64,000 nt of DNA, taken from NCBI GenBank assembly GCA_032249695.1, contig JAVVHE010000013.1:15932-79931 (forward strand), given 5' to 3'. The DNA comes from JAVVHE01 sp032249695. GTDB taxonomy: Bacteria > Pseudomonadota > Alphaproteobacteria > Sphingomonadales > Sphingomonadaceae. Of the stretch, positions 61,320 to 64,000 are shown piece by piece. The notes below the pieces were generated by a model that saw only the letters and a program-made list of their open reading frames with translations, was not told the DNA's origin and did not search any database. Made by a program: the position numbers and the translations under genes. Positions within the stretch are counted from its first letter, which is position 1. Each line of letters opens with the position of its first letter.

Positions 61320-62221
61320 CCGGTACCGGGCCGCGTCGGGTCACGCTCGGCGAGGCGGCTGCGATCATCGGGCACGGCGGCGCGGTCGCGATGCCCACCG
61401 AGACCGTTTACGGGCTGGCGTGCGACGCGACCGATGGTGAGGCGGTCGCGCGGGTCTATGCGCTGAAGGGGCGCCCCGCGTTCAACCCGCTGATCGTGCA
61501 TGTGGCGGGGCTGGCCGCGGCCGAGGCGCTGGCCGATTTCCCGCTCATTGCGCGCGAGCTCGCCAAGCGCTTCTGGCCCGGGCCGCTGACGCTGGTGCTG
61601 CCGCGTCGCGACGGCGCGCGCGTTGCGGGGCTGGTGACGGCAGGCCTGCCGACGATCGCGCTGCGTGTGCCCGCGCACCCGCTCGCGCAGGCGCTGATCG
61701 CCGCCGCCGACCGCCCGCTCGCGGCGCCATCGGCGAACGCCTCGGGCCGCATCAGCCCCACCCGCGCTGAACATATCACGCTGCCCGTCCCCGTGCTCGA
61801 CGGTGGCCCGTGCGCGGCGGGGATCGAGTCGACGATCGTCGGTATCGAGGCCGGCGCGCCCGTGCTGCTCCGCCCCGGCGCCATCCCGGCCGAAGCGCTG
61901 GGGAACGACGCACGAGCACGCGCCGGGCAGGAGGGCGTGACGGCGCCCGGCCAGCTCGCCAGCCACTACGCCCCGCGTCAGCCCGTGCGCCTCGATGCAG
62001 CCACCGCAGCAGCGCACGAGTTCCACATCGGCTTTGGCCCGGTCGCGGGCGACCTCACCCTCTCGGGGACCGGCGATCTCGCCCAAGCCGCCGCGCGTCT
62101 GTTCGATGCGCTCCACATCGCCGAGGCGAGCGGGCGGGTCGCGATCGCAGTCGCCCCGATCCCGCAGCATGGGCTGGGCGCGGCGATCAACGACCGCCTG
62201 CGCCGCGCCGCCGCGCGCTAA
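61316..62221 (+). CDS. L-threonylcarbamoyladenylate synthase, Sua5 type
   Basis: The enzyme makes threonylcarbamoyl-AMP for the universal t6A37 tRNA modification. YrdC domain: VAMPTETVYGLACDATDGEAV, ALKGRPAFNPLIVHV, FWPGPLTLVLPRR and LAAPSANASGRISPTRAEH. A C-terminal Sua5 domain follows (GVTAPGQLASHYAPRQPVRL to the end). In frame there is no ATG/GTG/TTG between GTG 61196 (deep in cysQ) and ATG 61391 (which would cut off the active-site strand). CTG 61316 overlaps the cysQ TGA as CTGA with GGAG at 61304, so I take it as a probable CTG start, giving 301 residues. Confidence 0.85.
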   Translation: MTGTGPRRVTLGEAAAIIGHGGAVAMPTETVYGLACDATDGEAVARVYALKGRPAFNPLIVHVAGLAAAEALADFPLIARELAKRFWPGPLTLVLPRRDGARVAGLVTAGLPTIALRVPAHPLAQALIAAADRPLAAPSANASGRISPTRAEHITLPVPVLDGGPCAAGIESTIVGIEAGAPVLLRPGAIPAEALGNDARARAGQEGVTAPGQLASHYAPRQPVRLDAATAAAHEFHIGFGPVAGDLTLSGTGDLAQAAARLFDALHIAEASGRVAIAVAPIPQHGLGAAINDRLRRAAAR

Positions 62222-63192
62222 GAATTGTCCGTCGTCAGAACGGGCTTCGACTTCGATCTGTCCTTTAGGACGCGGCCGTGCCGACTCGACGGGACGCTCA
62301 GCGCACCGTCGGCGCGTCGGCGACGAGCGCCGGCTGAGGATCGTTGTAGTCTTCGACAAGCTTCTCGATACCGATCCACGGCATCTCATCGAGCGCAGCC
62401 GGCGGCGACAACGAAAGCAGCATCATCGCACAATATTACGACGTCGTTGGCGGTCTTTCCGCGTCGGCGCGCGCTTCGCCTTCGAAACTTCGGCGGACGG
62501 ACCATCCACCACGCGATCCGCAGGATCCGCGTGATCCTTGCCGCTTTGACCGCGCTTGCGGCGAGCGCAGCGCACACAGCGCCCGACTACCAGCCGCGCC
62601 GCTCGATCAAGTCGAAGCGCAGCTGAAGCGTTTCCCGAAGCCCGGCTTCGGCGCGTGCGACGGCGCGTGTCCCGCTCGGACGAGCTTGGCGAGCGTGGGC
62701 TGCCGGCGCGGAGCTCAGCGCGTTCCCGGCGCGCGGCTATCCGGATCGGCCCGACGATCGCCGGCTGCGGGTTGTGGTGCCCCGTGCAGGATAAAAATAA
62801 CGAATATGTGTCGCCTATCGTACTACTTTAGTGCCGCCGGAAAACGCCGCTGACCGCCTTGTGCTTCCTATTCCGCTCTCACGCGCTATTCCGAAGGCGG
62901 TAGCGGCAGAGCGGCCGGTTGCGACTTTCCGCCAGCCGACCCGCTATGCCGAGCGATAGAAACCGGTCAGCTGAGACAATGGTAGCTTGACCCGCACCGG
63001 GCTGCGGGTTCTCGACGTGCTGTGGTAAGTCTGCAATGGCTCAGCCTGATGGAGTGATCGCATCGGGAACGGCGGAGTCGGTCTCCGAGCGTGGGTCTGG
63101 TGTTATATCGGCAAATGGATTGCTTGAGAAACGCTCCGGGCGGTGCGATAGTCGTCATATTGAGGGAATAAGGTAACCACCTGCGTCCTCTA
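62222..63192. other. gene-free region with decayed coding sequence
   Basis: No intact gene is visible in this 970-bp stretch. In 62531-62626 a frame opens with GTG and reads ILAALTALAASAAHTAPDYQ, a signal-peptide-like start, then stops. One frame over, it continues DQVEAQLKRFPKPGFGAC. This looks like a small exported protein broken by frameshift. The remainder, including an AT-richer piece near 62780-62830, has no motifs I can name. Confidence 0.4.
62531..62700 (+). pseudogene. remnant of a small exported protein
   Basis: A GTG at 62531 starts a hydrophobic signal-like segment ending SAAHTA; the frame ends at TGA 62624-62626. The +1 frame from about 62606 continues with plausible codons (QVEAQLKRFPKPGFGACDG, CPARTSLASVGC) for at least 90 bp. 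I do not recognise the family. Confidence 0.3.
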
Positions 63193-63239
63193 GGGGATGG
63201 AGTTCCCCTGAACCGCCGAAGAGGCTGATAACTCCTACC
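63193..63239 (+). ncRNA. fluoride riboswitch aptamer (crcB motif)
   Basis: The stretch reads GGGGATGGAGTTCCCC (63193-63208), then TGAACC-GCC-GAAGA-GGC (63209-63224) and TGATAACTCCTACC (63225-63238 and on). This follows the crcB consensus: a GG(N)GATGG..TTC(N)CC stem-loop, an AACxGCC/GGCTGATGA-type stem and a terminal ACTCCTAC that forms the pseudoknot with GGAGT in the first loop. The pseudoknot GGAGT (63199-63203) to ACTCC (63231-63235) is perfect. Such RNAs bind fluoride with Mg2+ and turn on resistance genes. It lies 66 bp before the universal stress protein gene. Confidence 0.9.
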
Positions 63240-63300
63240 AAGCGCCATTGCGGGCGCGGGTAGGATGTGCGGTCCGCCCGCCCCGACAGGGACGGGAGAG
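63233..63300 (+). promoter_or_regulatory. expression platform of the fluoride riboswitch
   Basis: TCCTACC (63233-63239), the aptamer 3' strand, is exactly complementary to GGTAGGA (63259-63265), with GCGCC/GGCGC (63242-63246/63253-63257) pairing inside. This would disrupt the aptamer when fluoride is absent. A second hairpin, CCCGCCCC-GACA-GGGACGGG (63277-63296, with a C-A mismatch), reaches the Shine-Dalgarno GGGAG (63294-63298) before ATG 63305. Translation control is therefore likely; no T-tract terminator is present. Confidence 0.6.
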
Positions 63301-63304
63301 AGCG

Positions 63305-64000
63305 ATGACTGTAAAGCTGCTGGCCGTGCTCGCCGAGGCCGCGACGACGCCGGCCTGCCTTGATGCGGCCGAGGCAGCCGCGCACGTCCTGCACGACGCG
63401 ACGATCGAGGCGTTGCACGTCGTGGTCGACCCTGAACATATCGTCTGCGCGAGCGAGGAACTCGCCTTCGAGCAGCTCCGGGTCAAATATGAAGGGACTG
63501 CGCAGGAGAGAGAGGCAGCGACGCACGCCGCCTACGAAGCCTGGATCGCCGCTCACCCGGACGCCGGGATTCCGCTCAAATGGAAGGTGCGGATCGGCGC
63601 CGAGGAAGAGAATGTCGAGCAGGAAGCGCGCACCTTTGACGTGCTGGTGCTCGCGAAACCTACCAATATGGACGGCGGCGATGCGTTTGATGCGGCCCTC
63701 CACCGGGTCAAGCACCCCTTTTTCTTCGTGCCATCGAAGTGGAAGCTCGCGCCCGGCGATACCTTCGCCGAGCATATCGTCGTCGCCTGGAATAACACGC
63801 CCGCGTGCAAGCGGGCGGTCGAGGGCGCGCTTCCCTGGCTGAGAGTTGCAGCCGAGGTCACGACCCTCTTGATCGCCGAGGATCGCGAGCTGGCGCAGCC
63901 CGTCGAGCGCCTGTTTGCCGACGAGGGAATACGCTACCGCGTTCACCAAGTTGCGCGCGACGAGGAAAACCTTGGAGTTCAAATCGTCACCGAGGCCCAT
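63305..64000 (+). CDS. universal stress protein (UspA) family protein, cut by window edge
   Basis: The frame is open from ATG 63305 to the window end (232 codons). It shows two UspA-like halves. The first: KLLAVLAEAATTPACLDAAEAAAHVL, IEALHVVVDP and TFDVLVLAKP. The second begins AEHIVVAWNNTPACKRAVEGALPWL. Tandem Usp domains of this kind bind ATP or act as stress adaptors. The start is fixed by GGGAGAGAG 7 bp upstream. Preceding it is a fluoride riboswitch, so the product should be induced by fluoride. A fluoride exporter may follow in the same transcript beyond the window. Confidence 0.88.
   Translation, partial: MTVKLLAVLAEAATTPACLDAAEAAAHVLHDATIEALHVVVDPEHIVCASEELAFEQLRVKYEGTAQEREAATHAAYEAWIAAHPDAGIPLKWKVRIGAEEENVEQEARTFDVLVLAKPTNMDGGDAFDAALHRVKHPFFFVPSKWKLAPGDTFAEHIVVAWNNTPACKRAVEGALPWLRVAAEVTTLLIAEDRELAQPVERLFADEGIRYRVHQVARDEENLGVQIVTEAH

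Noticed and set aside
63155..64000. Minus-strand open frame at the right end (280 codons)
   Set aside because: The plus strand here has a convincing UspA gene and riboswitch; the minus frame has no recognisable motif.

Overview
The window looks like chromosomal DNA of a high-GC alphaproteobacterium, most likely a sphingomonad. Three observations point there. The envelope/translation cluster runs rpsB-tsf-pyrH-frr-uppS-cdsA-dxr-rseP-bamA-skp-fabZ with no lpxD between skp and fabZ. The Entner-Doudoroff genes form one operon, zwf-pgl-edd-glk-eda. The groESL operon has both a CIRCE operator and an alphaproteobacterial RpoH-type promoter. Coding density is high, genes often overlap by ATGA/GTGA, and there are no tRNA or rRNA genes, insertion sequences or CRISPR arrays that I could see.

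Layout. 1-11691 (minus strand): a lytic transglycosylase fragment, then the envelope-biogenesis and translation cluster. 11901-18057 (plus): a DUF3597 protein, then the Entner-Doudoroff operon. 18062-28884: tRNA methyltransferase TrmB, an M20 peptidase, an ATP-dependent DNA ligase, an M48 protease, a histone-deacetylase-like hydrolase, an ECF sigma/anti-sigma unit flanked by two small Spy-like secreted proteins, a class IV aminotransferase and a photolyase. 29286-35099: pyrG, secG, an S1/P1 nuclease, a glutathione transferase plus quinone oxidoreductase pair, and a TauE/SafE permease. 35561-47991: a DUF1192 protein, clpA, rnd, two secreted proteins (one PEP-CTERM), rsmE, gshA, nhaA, a retropepsin-like protease, a glycerophosphodiesterase, a tiny membrane protein, a VOC protein and cmk. 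48156-51708: rpsA and an acyl-CoA carboxylase beta subunit. 51750-54668: an accessory island with a NLR-like (STAND) ATPase, a caspase-like protease and a divergent protein of unknown function. 54674-62221: glutathione peroxidase, sppA, groESL, a nitroreductase, a GntR regulator, cysQ and a Sua5-type threonylcarbamoyl-AMP synthase. 62222-63192 holds degraded sequence, and 63193-64000 a fluoride riboswitch followed by a universal stress protein gene that runs off the window.

The two most interesting regions are these. (1) The caspase / STAND ATPase / unknown-protein island at 51750-54668 has the composition of a bacterial programmed-death or defence module. Its two minus-strand genes each carry an apparent single-base frameshift. 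(2) A near-consensus fluoride riboswitch (63193-63239) has a visible expression platform and controls a UspA-family gene rather than a recognisable fluoride exporter, at least within the window. Secondary points are a probable CTG start for the Sua5 gene, palindromic repeats that have entered coding sequence (pgl, edd), a strong terminator directly upstream of zwf, and several intergenic tracts that look like decayed secreted-protein genes.
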